Shown here in pieces: positions 35,489-43,824 of a stretch of DNA of 64,000 bases. Source of the stretch: an uncultured Blautia sp. (GTDB lineage: Bacteria > Bacillota > Clostridia > Lachnospirales > Lachnospiraceae); contig CATXEA010000004.1 of NCBI GenBank assembly GCA_958367245.1, positions 80,444-144,443 on the forward strand, given 5' to 3'. The notes beneath the pieces are model-generated. The model did not search any database, was not told the origin of the DNA, and saw nothing but the letters and a program-made list of their open reading frames with translations. Made by a program: the position numbers and the translations under genes. Numbering within the stretch: the first letter of the stretch is position 1; each line of letters begins with the position of its first letter.

Positions 35489-35573
35489 GCGGAAGTGTCG
35501 GAACTGGCAGACGAGCAAGACTAAGGATCTTGTGAGCAATGCGCTCGTGTGGGTTCAAGTCCCATCTTCCGCA
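35489..35573 (+). tRNA. tRNA-Leu, anticodon AAG
   Basis: An 85-nt class II tRNA. The acceptor GCGGAAG pairs with CTTCCGC, the D-stem TCG with CGA, the anticodon stem CAAGA with TCTTG around loop CTAAGGA, followed by a long variable arm (GAGC/GCTC) and T-arm GTGGG/CCCAT around TTCAAGT. The anticodon at positions 34-36 of the loop is AAG. CCA is not encoded. An A34 leucine tRNA implies inosine formation at the wobble position. Strong promoter upstream and terminator downstream make it a single-gene unit. Confidence 0.95.
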
Positions 35574-35580
35574 TGAAAGA

Positions 35581-35628
35581 AAAGCTTCTCAATGACAGGA
35601 GAGATTCCTGAAAATGAGAAGCTTTTTT
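35581..35628 (+). terminator. Terminator after tRNA-Leu
   Basis: The AAAGCTTCTCA/TGAGAAGCTTT stem encloses a smaller CAGGA/TCCTG stem and ends in six T. Confidence 0.88.
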
Positions 35629-35848
35629 GTTGTGTAAAAAACTTCCCGCTTTCCTTGCGCCGATGTCAGGCGGCGATTTTTGTATATATGCTGCGGAATT
35701 TGGCTCGCATATGAAAAATGAGGAAAAAAGTCATATTATATATAAAAGACAAATAAATAATAGAAAGGAAAGAAATCAGGAAAAAATACATTGTCTTTTT
35801 TAATGGCTTAACAAAAAGGAATGGTATTGAATCAGGGAGGAATATGAA

Positions 35849-36202
35849 ATGAGAGATGTATACAGCTTAATCAGAAAACTTGGGGCAACCTCAAAATACA
35901 AAGGGTATTATTTTGTGGCAGAGGCGATCAAGGTATCTATGGAACTTGAGGAACGGCCGATTAAGGTGACGAAGGATGTATATCCCGTTCTGGCTAAACG
36001 GTTTAAATCTACTCCGTCAAATATCGAGCATAACATCAGGACCCTGGTGAACATCTGCTGGATGTCACACAGGGATGTAATGGAAGAAATAGCAGGGTAT
36101 ACGCTTGAATACAGACCGACAAACAGTGAGTTTCTGGATATTCTCGTCTATTATCTCTGCCGTATGCAGGAGGGGCGCCAGCAGCAGTACATGGTACATT
36201 GA
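35849..36202 (+). CDS. Stand-alone Spo0A C-terminal (DNA-binding) domain protein
   Basis: A 117-aa protein corresponding to the Spo0A effector domain alone: IRKLGATSKYKGYYFVAEAI at the start, TKDVYPVLAKRF and the recognition region TPSNIEHNIRTLVNICW. In Spo0A this domain binds 0A boxes after phosphorylation of a receiver; here there is no receiver, so any control must be through expression level or a partner. GGGAGG precedes ATG 35849. The following minus-strand gene ends 14 bp away. Whether it binds 0A-like sites is inference. Confidence 0.88.
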   Translation: MRDVYSLIRKLGATSKYKGYYFVAEAIKVSMELEERPIKVTKDVYPVLAKRFKSTPSNIEHNIRTLVNICWMSHRDVMEEIAGYTLEYRPTNSEFLDILVYYLCRMQEGRQQQYMVH

Positions 36203-36216
36203 CGGCGTACACGGGA

Positions 36217-36720
36217 TTACATCTGTTCAAAAGAGATTCCGTGTTTGCGCAGGAAATCAGAGATAACGCTGTCCCAGAGCTGCTCAGGGCGTTTGTCAGG
36301 CATGAAAGACCGGAAAGAAAGACCGGTGGTACACAGAAGCGCTTTGTTTTTATATTGAAGGTTCAGATAGAGGCCGCCTAATGCATCGGAAGAAAAATCC
36401 GGGATAGTCTGTTCCAGCATAACCTGCATTTTTTTGAGCGGGAGGCGGAAAACGATTTTGAAGCTGACAGGCGTTCTTTTTCCCCGGATAACGGAGAAAC
36501 AGAAAGGTTTCACATCCTGCCATAAGGAGTATTCCATAGCGTTTTCGGTGAAGGCTTCCAGAGTGTCTGTGTCAAAAAAATCTTTTTGCAGTTTACCGTC
36601 AATAGTAAAGGTATTAAAAGTAACAATAGAGGCTTCAATCAGGGAAAAATGATCAAAGGTTTCTCCTATGAGAAGCTGGTTCATAAAATCTTTTATATCA
36701 GTGACAGATAAAGCGAGCAT
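36217..36720 (-). CDS. DUF5721 family protein
   Basis: A 167-aa soluble protein starting MLALSVTDIKDFMNQLL. The middle contains FNTFTIDGKLQKDFF and the C-terminal half RSFMPDKRPEQLWD, features I associate with the DUF5721 family of Lachnospiraceae. No catalytic motif or membrane span is seen and no function is known. GAGAGGAGAC precedes the start at 36720. It converges on the Spo0A-domain gene and diverges from degV. Confidence 0.7.
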   Translation of the reverse strand: MLALSVTDIKDFMNQLLIGETFDHFSLIEASIVTFNTFTIDGKLQKDFFDTDTLEAFTENAMEYSLWQDVKPFCFSVIRGKRTPVSFKIVFRLPLKKMQVMLEQTIPDFSSDALGGLYLNLQYKNKALLCTTGLSFRSFMPDKRPEQLWDSVISDFLRKHGISFEQM

Positions 36721-36878
36721 AGCGAAATGTCTCCTCTCAGTCTTTTTTTATCATTATATAGGATGAACGAAAAAAAGAACAGAGTTTTTGCGGAAAAAGC
36801 CTTTTCAAAAAAGAATCTATATGATAATATATATCTGGTATTCATTACTACATATAATGGAAAAGAGGACGATATAAT

Positions 36879-37718
36879 TTGGAATATAAGATTGTAATAG
36901 ATAGCTGCGGCGAATTATTAGAAAAATGGAAAGGCGATGAACGCTTTGAATCCGTACCCCTGACACTGACAGTAGGGGAGGAACATATTATAGATGACGA
37001 AACTTTTGACCAGGCATCTTTCTTAAAGAAGATTGCAGATTGTCCGGAATGTCCGAAATCTGCCTGTCCGTCACCGGAGCGTTATATGAAGGCATTTACA
37101 TGTGAGGCAGACCATGTTTACTGCGTTACCCTTTCAGCAGAACTGAGCGGTTCATTCAACAGCGCTGTTCTGGGCAGAGACCTTCTTCTGGAAGATTATC
37201 CGGAAAAAAAGATTCATATTTTTAATTCAAGGTCTGCATCCGTTGGACAGACTCTCATTGCCATGAAAATTCAGGAATGCGAAGAGGCAGGAATGGATTT
37301 TGAGACAGTGGTAGAAACAGTGGAAGCTTATATTGAAGATCAGAACACGTTCTTTGTTCTTGAGAATCTGGAAACCTTAAGAAAGAACGGAAGACTGAGC
37401 AAGACGAAGGCGCTGGTTGCGTCTGCCCTGAAGATTAAACCTGTTATGGGAGCTACTCCGGAGGGGACGATTTGTCAGCTCGATCAGGCGCGCGGTATGA
37501 ATAAAGCGCTTATTAAGATGGTGGATTATATTATGGAGAAGACTGTGGACAGTGAGAAAAAGGTTCTCGCCATCAGTCACTGCAATTGTCCGTCCCGCGC
37601 AGAGGTTCTTAAGAGCGCACTTCAGGAAAAAATGAAACTGAAAGACATTATAATTCAGGATACGGCAGGCGTGAGCACCATGTATGCAAACGACGGCGGT
37701 ATTATTGTCTGCGTTTAA
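36879..37718 (+). CDS. DegV family fatty-acid-binding protein
   Basis: A 279-aa protein of the DegV/FakB superfamily, which carries a fatty acid between two alpha/beta domains for phosphorylation by FakA. Family marks: VIDSCGELL at the start, VPLTLTVGEEHIID, SPERYMKAF, SAELSGSFNSA and LENLETLRKNGRLS. The start is TTG 36879 with AGAGGA upstream. No fakA is in the window. Function as FakB is inferred from family. Confidence 0.88.
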   Translation: MEYKIVIDSCGELLEKWKGDERFESVPLTLTVGEEHIIDDETFDQASFLKKIADCPECPKSACPSPERYMKAFTCEADHVYCVTLSAELSGSFNSAVLGRDLLLEDYPEKKIHIFNSRSASVGQTLIAMKIQECEEAGMDFETVVETVEAYIEDQNTFFVLENLETLRKNGRLSKTKALVASALKIKPVMGATPEGTICQLDQARGMNKALIKMVDYIMEKTVDSEKKVLAISHCNCPSRAEVLKSALQEKMKLKDIIIQDTAGVSTMYANDGGIIVCV

Positions 37719-37787
37719 GCGACTCTTTCCTTTTGGATAAAAATGTGCTATAATACGAAAATACTTGAATTCTAAAGGAGAGAGACC

Positions 37788-38084
37788 ATGAGCCAGAAGA
37801 AAGTTGATGCTTATAAAAAAGAAAAAGCGAACCGCAGCCAGATTATCAAAAGAGAAAAAAGAATTCTTATGCTTGAGAAAATCATCGGTATAGCGGTTTG
37901 TCTGCTGGTTGTTGTGTGGATCGGATTTTCTGTTTACAGTAAGGCAACGGATAAGGCGGCATCTGTAACAAAAGAGACCGTTCTTGATACTACAGCTCTT
38001 GACGAGTACACGGCAGGAATCAATTCTGACGAAACTGCTGAGGAAGAGAGCGTCGAAGAGGATGCGGAAGAAGCAACAGAATAA
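37788..38084 (+). CDS. Single-span membrane protein with acidic C-terminus
   Basis: A 98-aa protein with a highly basic cytoplasmic N-terminus (KKVDAYKKEKANRSQIIKRE), one span at ~32-50 (IIGIAVCLLVVVWIGFSVY) and an extracytoplasmic tail rich in Glu. AAAGGAGAGAG precedes ATG 37788. It follows degV by 69 bp and ends ahead of a shared terminator. Unknown function; the composition suggests a small envelope protein. Confidence 0.75.
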   Translation: MSQKKVDAYKKEKANRSQIIKREKRILMLEKIIGIAVCLLVVVWIGFSVYSKATDKAASVTKETVLDTTALDEYTAGINSDETAEEESVEEDAEEATE

Positions 38085-38132
38085 AGGGCTGTGAAAGCAT
38101 TTGCATGAAGCAGATAAGGTAAATGGAACAGC

Positions 38133-38165
38133 AAAAAATCCCCGGATATTTTCCGGGGATTTTTT
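38133..38165. terminator. Bidirectional terminator between the membrane protein and csp genes
   Basis: A perfect 13-bp stem AAAAAATCCCCGG/CCGGGGATTTTTT with a 7-nt loop, T-runs on both strands. Confidence 0.92.
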
Positions 38166-38213
38166 GGGTTAATGCATAATAAAGTCTGTATTCAGACCGT
38201 TACAAAATGACAA

Positions 38214-38414
38214 TTAGCATTTTGTTACGTTAGCTGCCTGCATTCCACGTGCGCCTTCTGTTAAGTCGTATGTTACAGCCTGACCTTCTTCAAGGGATTT
38301 GAATCCTTCACCGTTGATAGCGGAGAAATGTACGAATACGTCTGCTCCGTCCTCACCTGTGATAAATCCGTAACCTTTTTCTGCGTTGAACCATTTTACA
38401 GTTCCCTTGTTCAT
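38214..38414 (-). CDS. Cold-shock protein (CspA family)
   Basis: A 66-aa single-domain OB-fold RNA chaperone. RNP1 reads KGYGFITG and RNP2 VFVHFSAI; the start MNKGTVKWFNAEKGYGF is standard. GGAGGTAACACGAA lies before the ATG at 38414. A consensus promoter 140 nt further upstream creates the long leader typical of cold-inducible csp genes. Confidence 0.96.
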   Translation of the reverse strand: MNKGTVKWFNAEKGYGFITGEDGADVFVHFSAINGEGFKSLEEGQAVTYDLTEGARGMQAANVTKC

Positions 38415-38589
38415 TTCGTGTTACCTCCATAAAAAATAAAAAGTTAAAAAGCTTTTTCTGGCGATAAAAAAATCACCAGATTTTACAGACTATATCATGT
38501 AAAAATATAATCTCTAAAAACTAGTGATTTTACATTAAATAATCTTTTAAAGATGTTATGATTATATATCCTGCATCTTTCCATGTCAA
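38415..38589 (-). promoter_or_regulatory. csp promoter and ~140-nt structured leader
   Basis: On the minus strand TTGACA (38589-38584), a 17-nt spacer and TATAAT (38566-38561) predict a start near 38554. The leader contains the hairpin TCTGGTGAT/ATCGCCAGA with a T-rich loop near 38460-38485. A long leader is known to act as a temperature sensor in cspA; that role here is inferred. Confidence 0.75.
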
Positions 38590-38725
38590 GCATAAATGTA
38601 AATATTGGCAAAGATTTTGTGCCCTGTGCAAAGCAATATTTCTGAAGTCCTGACAAAAAAAGACTTTATTAAATCTTGGTTATCGTGTATGATATACAAT
38701 AGGAAAAAAGAAGGGAGATATAAGC

Positions 38726-40012
38726 ATGGGTATTCTGATTCGCGGCGGACGCATCGTAGATGCGGCGACGGACACTGATAAAAAAGCGGACATCTATCTG
38801 GAAGACGGAGTAATCGCTGAAATAGGTGAAAAACTTGCTCCGAAAGATAAAAATGACAGAGTAATCGATGCAAAAGGCTGCCTGGTACTTCCGGGACTGA
38901 TTGATTTGCATGTGCATTTCAGAGATCCGGGACAGACACATAAAGAAGATATAGAAACAGGTTCAAAGGCGGCGGCAAGAGGCGGTGTGACCACCGTGGT
39001 GGCAATGCCGAATACAACACCGGTTATCGACAGCCCTGACCGTGTAAATTACGTACACAATAAGGCTGCGCAGGTATCCGGTATACACGTACTCCAGTCA
39101 GGAGCGATCACAACAGGAGAAAAGGGAGAAGAACTGGCGGATATTGAAGGAATGGTTAAGGCGGGGATTCCGGCGCTTTCCGAAGACGGCAAGTCTGTAA
39201 TGAACAGTAAGCTCTGTCAGCAGGCAATGAAGATTGCTGCGAAATATGATCTGCCGATTTTTGCCCACTGTGAAGACATAGATCTTCGCGGAAACGGCTG
39301 TATGAATGAAGATGAGAACGCAGAGAGGCTTGGACTTCCCGGAATCTGCAATGCCACAGAGGATGTAATTGCAGCGAGGGACATTCTTCTTGCGAGAGAG
39401 AACAAAGCGCGCCTCCATCTTTGTCACTGCTCTACCAAAGGAGTTGCAGAGATGATGGAAGTGATTCGCGAACAGGGAATTAAAAATATCACGGCAGAGG
39501 TCTGCCCGCATCATTTTATCCTTACATCCGACGACATTAAGAGAGACGATCCAAATTATAAGATGAATCCGCCTCTTCGAAAGAAAGAGGATGTGGAAGC
39601 GCTGATTCAGGGGCTGAAGGACGGTTCTTTCCAGGTCATCAGTACAGACCATGCTCCTCATGCTGCAAAGGATAAAACAGGCTCCATGCGCACGGCGGCT
39701 TTTGGTATTGTGGGGATTGAGACAAGCTTTGCTCTTACCTACACAGCCCTTGTGGAAACAGGAATCCTGACAATGAAGCAGCTTGTGGAAAAAATGAGCT
39801 GGAATCCGGCGCAGATTCTCGGTCTTGAATGCGGAACCCTGCAGGAAGGACATCCGGCAGATGTGATCGTTGTTGATACAGAGCAGGAATATACGATTAA
39901 TAAAGATGAATTTGTATCCAAAGGGAAAAATACGCCGTTTGACGGCTGGAAAGTAAAGGGAAAAGTTCTCTGCACTATCTGCGACGGAAAAATCGTATAT
40001 CAGGATAAATGA
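38726..40012 (+). CDS. pyrC: Dihydroorotase
   Basis: A 428-aa zinc amidohydrolase, class I dihydroorotase, forming dihydroorotate from carbamoyl aspartate in UMP synthesis. The metal site DLHVHFRDPGQTHKED is at ~residue 57, the MPNTTP motif follows, and the late STDHAPH motif carries the catalytic Asp. AAGAAGGGAG precedes ATG 38726. It heads the pyrC-F-K-D operon. Confidence 0.95.
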   Translation: MGILIRGGRIVDAATDTDKKADIYLEDGVIAEIGEKLAPKDKNDRVIDAKGCLVLPGLIDLHVHFRDPGQTHKEDIETGSKAAARGGVTTVVAMPNTTPVIDSPDRVNYVHNKAAQVSGIHVLQSGAITTGEKGEELADIEGMVKAGIPALSEDGKSVMNSKLCQQAMKIAAKYDLPIFAHCEDIDLRGNGCMNEDENAERLGLPGICNATEDVIAARDILLARENKARLHLCHCSTKGVAEMMEVIREQGIKNITAEVCPHHFILTSDDIKRDDPNYKMNPPLRKKEDVEALIQGLKDGSFQVISTDHAPHAAKDKTGSMRTAAFGIVGIETSFALTYTALVETGILTMKQLVEKMSWNPAQILGLECGTLQEGHPADVIVVDTEQEYTINKDEFVSKGKNTPFDGWKVKGKVLCTICDGKIVYQDK

Positions 40013-40042
40013 TTTGAAAATTAACACTCAGGAGGAAATACC

Positions 40043-40969
40043 ATGATTAATAAACTGATTGAAAAAATCCAGAAAACAAACGCGCCTATCGTAGTAGGTC
40101 TTGACCCGATGATGAACTACATTCCGAAACACATTCAGGAAAAAGCTTTTGCAGAATTCGGCGAGACTCTGGAGGGAGCTGCAGAGGCGATTTGGCAGTA
40201 TAATAAAGGCATCGTAGATGCAACACACGATCTGATTCCGGCTGTGAAGCCTCAGATTGCCATGTATGAACAGTTCGGGATTCCGGGACTTGTGGCATAT
40301 AAAAGAACAGTAGATTACTGTAAGGAGAAAGGTCTTGTGGTAATCGGTGACATCAAACGTGGTGATATCGGCTCCACATCTGCTGCATATGCAGTTGGTC
40401 ACCTTGGCAAAGTTCAGGTAGGAAGCAAAACATATGCAGGCTTTGATGAAGATTTCGCTACAGTAAACCCATACCTTGGTTCTGACGGTGTGAAACCGTT
40501 CATCGAAGTATGTAAAGAAGAAAACAAAGGCCTTTTTATTCTTGTAAAGACTTCCAACCCGTCCAGCGGTGAATTCCAGGACAGAATCATTGAGGGACGC
40601 CCTCTTTATGAGTGGGTCGGAGAAAAGGTTGCCGAGTGGGGCGAAGAGCATATGGGTAATGGATACAGCTATATCGGCGCTGTTGTTGGCGCAACTTATC
40701 CGGAAATGGGTAAGGTTCTCCGCAAGATTATGCCGAAAACCTTTATCCTTGTACCGGGCTACGGCGCGCAGGGCGGTAAAGGAGCAGACCTTGTTCACTT
40801 TTTTAATGAAGACGGACTGGGCGCAATCGTAAATTCCTCCCGCGGAATCATTGCAGCTTACAAACAGGAGAAATATGCTAAATTCGGAGAACTTAATTAT
40901 GCAGACGCTTCCCGCGCAGCAGTGGAAGATATGATCGCGGATATCAGCGGCGCCCTGAACAGACGCTAG
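40043..40969 (+). CDS. pyrF: Orotidine 5'-phosphate decarboxylase
   Basis: A 308-aa enzyme of the longer OMP decarboxylase subfamily. Catalytic Asp/Lys residues lie in VIGDIKRGDIGSTSAAYA; the N-terminal VVGLDPMM and the C-terminal phosphate loop VPGYGAQGG with NSSRGI are present. It makes UMP, the last step of the pathway. CAGGAGGAAA precedes ATG 40043. It is 30 bp after pyrC and 9 bp before pyrK. Confidence 0.95.
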   Translation: MINKLIEKIQKTNAPIVVGLDPMMNYIPKHIQEKAFAEFGETLEGAAEAIWQYNKGIVDATHDLIPAVKPQIAMYEQFGIPGLVAYKRTVDYCKEKGLVVIGDIKRGDIGSTSAAYAVGHLGKVQVGSKTYAGFDEDFATVNPYLGSDGVKPFIEVCKEENKGLFILVKTSNPSSGEFQDRIIEGRPLYEWVGEKVAEWGEEHMGNGYSYIGAVVGATYPEMGKVLRKIMPKTFILVPGYGAQGGKGADLVHFFNEDGLGAIVNSSRGIIAAYKQEKYAKFGELNYADASRAAVEDMIADISGALNRR

Positions 40970-40978
40970 GAGGAAGCT

Positions 40979-41761
40979 ATGAGCGAAAAGACAAAAGAAA
41001 TTTGCAAAATTGTAAGTCAGGAGTGCATCGGTACAGATATTTACAGCCTGTGGCTCCAGACAGATAAAATTGCGGCAAACGCAAGACCGGGACAGTTTGT
41101 TTCTCTTTATTCCAGAGATGGAAGCAAGCTTCTTCCCCGTCCGATCAGTCTCTGTGAGATTGATAAGGAGAATGGAAGAATCCGCGTAGTTTACAGAGTA
41201 ACAGGCAAGGATACCGGAACAGAAGAATTTTCCCGTCTTCATAAAGGCGTGGGAATTGAGACAATGGGACCTCTGGGAAACGGATTCCCTCTTGATGAAG
41301 TAAAAGGGAAAAAAGTATTTCTCATGGGCGGCGGAATCGGAATTCCTCCAATGCTTGAAACTGCTAAGGAACTGGATGCGGAAGCAACTATGGTTCTTGG
41401 CTACAGAGACGAGCTTTTCCTGAATGAAGAGTTCGAAAAGTATGGTAAAGTTTATGTGGCGACCGAGGACGGAAGCGCAGGAACAAAAGGAAATGTCATG
41501 GATGCTATCCGTGAGAACAATCTGGAAGCAGATGCGATTTTTGCCTGTGGTCCGGCTCCTATGCTTCGTGCGATCAAGGCTTATGCTCTTGAGAAAAATA
41601 TTCCCTGCTGGGTTTCCATGGAAGAGCGTATGGCATGCGGCGTAGGCGCCTGTCTTGCCTGCGTATGTAAGTCCAAAGAAGTAGACCATCATTCCCATGT
41701 ACACAACAAGCGTGTGTGCAAGGATGGTCCTGTATTCCTGAGTACGGAGGTGGAAATCTGA
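40979..41761 (+). CDS. pyrK: Dihydroorotate dehydrogenase B, electron-transfer subunit
   Basis: A 260-aa FAD and [2Fe-2S] protein passing electrons from PyrD to NAD. FAD-binding LLPRPISLCEI is followed by the NAD-binding GGGIGIPPML and the cluster cysteines CGVGACLACVC plus a later VCKDGP. AGGAGG overlaps the pyrF stop. The stop TGA shares its last base with the pyrD ATG (TGATG), so the subunits are coupled in translation. Confidence 0.95.
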   Translation: MSEKTKEICKIVSQECIGTDIYSLWLQTDKIAANARPGQFVSLYSRDGSKLLPRPISLCEIDKENGRIRVVYRVTGKDTGTEEFSRLHKGVGIETMGPLGNGFPLDEVKGKKVFLMGGGIGIPPMLETAKELDAEATMVLGYRDELFLNEEFEKYGKVYVATEDGSAGTKGNVMDAIRENNLEADAIFACGPAPMLRAIKAYALEKNIPCWVSMEERMACGVGACLACVCKSKEVDHHSHVHNKRVCKDGPVFLSTEVEI

Positions 41762-42663
41762 TGAATATGAGCGTAAATATCGCCGGTGTGGAATGGAAGA
41801 ATCCGGTGACAGTTGCTTCCGGTACTTTCGGCTCCGGTGCGGAATACTGTGAATTTGTGGATTTGAACAAGCTGGGCGCAGTGACAACCAAGGGTGTTGC
41901 CAATGTACCGTGGGAGGGAAATGCAACTCCCCGTATTGCAGAGGTGAAATCCGGTATGATGAACGCCATTGGTCTTCAGAATCCCGGAATTGATGTTTTT
42001 TGTGAAAGGGACATTCCGTTCCTTCAGAAATATGATACGAATATTATTGTAAATGTGTGCGGTCATGCGCCGGAAGAATATCTGGCAGTGGTGGAGCGTC
42101 TTGCTGATCAGCCCATCGACATGATGGAAATCAATATTTCCTGCCCCAATGTCAATGCGAATTTCCTAGCCTTTGGTCAGGACCCGAAGCATGTGGAGGA
42201 GCTGACAAAGGAAATCAAAAAAATCGCGAAGCAGCCTGTGATTATGAAGCTGACGCCAAATGTAACAGACATTGCCGAGATTGCAAGAGCTGCGGAAGCT
42301 GGCGGTGCAGATGCGGTTTCCCTTATCAATACTCTGACAGGCATGAAGATTGATGTCAACCGCAGAACTTTTGCTCTTGCAAACCGTACAGGCGGTGTTT
42401 CCGGTCCCTGTGTGAAGCCGGTAGCAGTCCGCATGGTATATCAGGTAGCGAATGCGGTGAAGATTCCGATTATCGGAATGGGAGGAATCGAGAAAGCAGA
42501 GGACGCGCTGGAATTTATTATGGCAGGCGCGACAGCCGTATCTGTGGGAACAGCGAATTTCTACAATCCGTGTACCACTCTGGATGTGATCAATGGAATT
42601 GAAGATTATATGATCAGAAATAAAATCGAAGACATCCATGAACTCATCGGATGCGTGAGATAA
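41761..42663 (+). CDS. pyrD: Dihydroorotate dehydrogenase B, catalytic subunit
   Basis: A 300-aa FMN enzyme of class 1B. The active-site base Cys128 is in MEINISCPN, substrate-binding NAIGLQNPG and FMN-binding GMGGIEKAEDALEF are present. The ATG at 41761 overlaps the pyrK stop and follows GGAGG; a longer in-frame start inside pyrK is rejected. It ends at a strong bidirectional terminator. The Cys base and adjacent pyrK identify the NAD-dependent B type. Confidence 0.95.
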   Translation: MNMSVNIAGVEWKNPVTVASGTFGSGAEYCEFVDLNKLGAVTTKGVANVPWEGNATPRIAEVKSGMMNAIGLQNPGIDVFCERDIPFLQKYDTNIIVNVCGHAPEEYLAVVERLADQPIDMMEINISCPNVNANFLAFGQDPKHVEELTKEIKKIAKQPVIMKLTPNVTDIAEIARAAEAGGADAVSLINTLTGMKIDVNRRTFALANRTGGVSGPCVKPVAVRMVYQVANAVKIPIIGMGGIEKAEDALEFIMAGATAVSVGTANFYNPCTTLDVINGIEDYMIRNKIEDIHELIGCVR

Positions 42664-42688
42664 ACAGAATGTCTGCAGAGCATTCCAT

Positions 42689-42728
42689 AAAAAAACTCCG
42701 AAAACAATCAGGTTTTCGGAGTTTTTTT
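42689..42728. terminator. Bidirectional terminator between pyrD and the AraC gene
   Basis: A 17-bp stem AAAAAAACTCCGAAAAC/GTTTTCGGAGTTTTTTT with a 6-nt loop. Its right arm overlaps the last codons of the minus-strand AraC gene. Confidence 0.92.
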
Positions 42729-43556
42729 GTGGAGCTTTCGGTAAGCGAGGGCGCTCATGCCGCAGGCTTTCTGAAAACTCTGGGAAAAATAACTCTGGGA
42801 GGAGAAGCCGGATAGTCTTGCAATGTCGGAAATCCGGTAATCTGTATTTTCCAGAAGGTTTTTGCATATTTCAATCCGCCGGTTGTTCAGATATTGAATC
42901 GGGGGAACGCCATAATAATTGGTGAATTTATGAGTCAGGTAATATTTGTTCAGGTGGCTGAGTCTTGACAGTGTGTCGAGGGTAATTTCCTCGTTGTAAT
43001 TGGAGTCGAGGTAATTTCGTATCATTTCGCATTCACTGGAAGGCTGTCTGGAGGCGGTAATTGCCATAACGGAACCTGTGAGGCGGTTAAGCTGGATGAC
43101 AAGGCACTCCAGCATATGCTGGCAAACTTCTTCATAGCCGTCCGCCTTTTGGGAGAGCTCATGAAGAAGTGTGTAGAAATAAAAATAAAAGTCAGGGTAT
43201 TTGTTCTTGCAGTTCAGAATCCGGAAATTTTTGTGGTCAGGAAAAGAAAATCCAATGCCGTCAATGCCCACTGTATAATAGCTTAAAGGAGATTTTTCGC
43301 TTGAAAATTCCGTATGGTTTACGTGGGGATTGATGAGAATCAGTTGGTTTTTGGTAATGGGATACAGGGAATCATCCATCAGAAAATCACCTTTTCCGTC
43401 TTTTACATAAATAAGCTCTGTAAAATAATGAGAGTGGCGGATATTTTTCCATTCTCCCTCATCCCGTGAAGAGGAAGCCTCTACAAGGATAGCCTTGTTT
43501 GGCTGCTCCCTGTGCGCATCGCTGGGAGCGCAGAAATTAAAAGTAATCGTACCCAT
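42708..43556 (-). CDS. AraC family transcriptional regulator
   Basis: A 282-aa regulator with a cupin-like N-terminal ligand domain (~20-150, RHSHYFTELIYVKDGKG) and a C-terminal AraC double HTH (~185-280: LSRLSHLNKYYLTHKF and IARLSGFSSQSYFSQSFQK). The start ATG 43556 has GGAAGGAA upstream; the frame extends further but without support. It lies between pyrD and pyrE on the opposite strand. AraC proteins of this shape usually sense sugars, so a link to pyrimidine control is not implied. Confidence 0.9.
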   Translation of the reverse strand: MGTITFNFCAPSDAHREQPNKAILVEASSSRDEGEWKNIRHSHYFTELIYVKDGKGDFLMDDSLYPITKNQLILINPHVNHTEFSSEKSPLSYYTVGIDGIGFSFPDHKNFRILNCKNKYPDFYFYFYTLLHELSQKADGYEEVCQHMLECLVIQLNRLTGSVMAITASRQPSSECEMIRNYLDSNYNEEITLDTLSRLSHLNKYYLTHKFTNYYGVPPIQYLNNRRIEICKNLLENTDYRISDIARLSGFSSQSYFSQSFQKACGMSALAYRKLHKKTPKT

Positions 43557-43668
43557 AAAAAGTTCCTTCCAAAAATAAAGTAGGATTTGCGTATTTTCAC
43601 AATACCATACAGGGGGAGAAATAGCAATAAAATTACAGCATAAAGCAAAAAGGCAGACGAAAATCCCG

Positions 43669-43697
43669 TTGTTATTTCTTTCTGTGTATGATAAAAT
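43669..43697 (+). promoter_or_regulatory. Promoter of pyrE
   Basis: TTGTTA (43669-43674), a 17-nt spacer and TAAAAT (43692-43697). The leader to pyrE is ~120 nt; no attenuator-type hairpin with a T-run is evident in it. Confidence 0.65.
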
Positions 43698-43824
43698 ATA
43701 AAAAGGTATGTAATTGCAGAAATGCATATAAGGAGATAGCACTTCACAGCGTGTATTGTCTTCGTTTTACTGAAATTTATGGAAAAATAAACGAAAAATA
43801 TTATTTTACAGGAGGAATTCAGAT

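Noticed and set aside
35310..35558. 82-codon minus-strand frame across tRNA-Leu
   Set aside because: It runs through the tRNA gene and its promoter.
35489..35573. tRNA-Leu as the att site of the 3.2-kb element
   Set aside because: The direct repeats lie at 31181 and 34350 and share nothing with the tRNA 3' end, so the tRNA is not the integration target.
39098..40027. 309-codon minus-strand frame opposite pyrC
   Set aside because: Shadow of pyrC with no ribosome binding site or recognisable domain.
40028..41926. 632-codon open frame on the minus strand
   Set aside because: It is fully antisense to pyrF, pyrK and pyrD, has no family signature and is Cys/His/Ser-rich in the manner of shadow frames.
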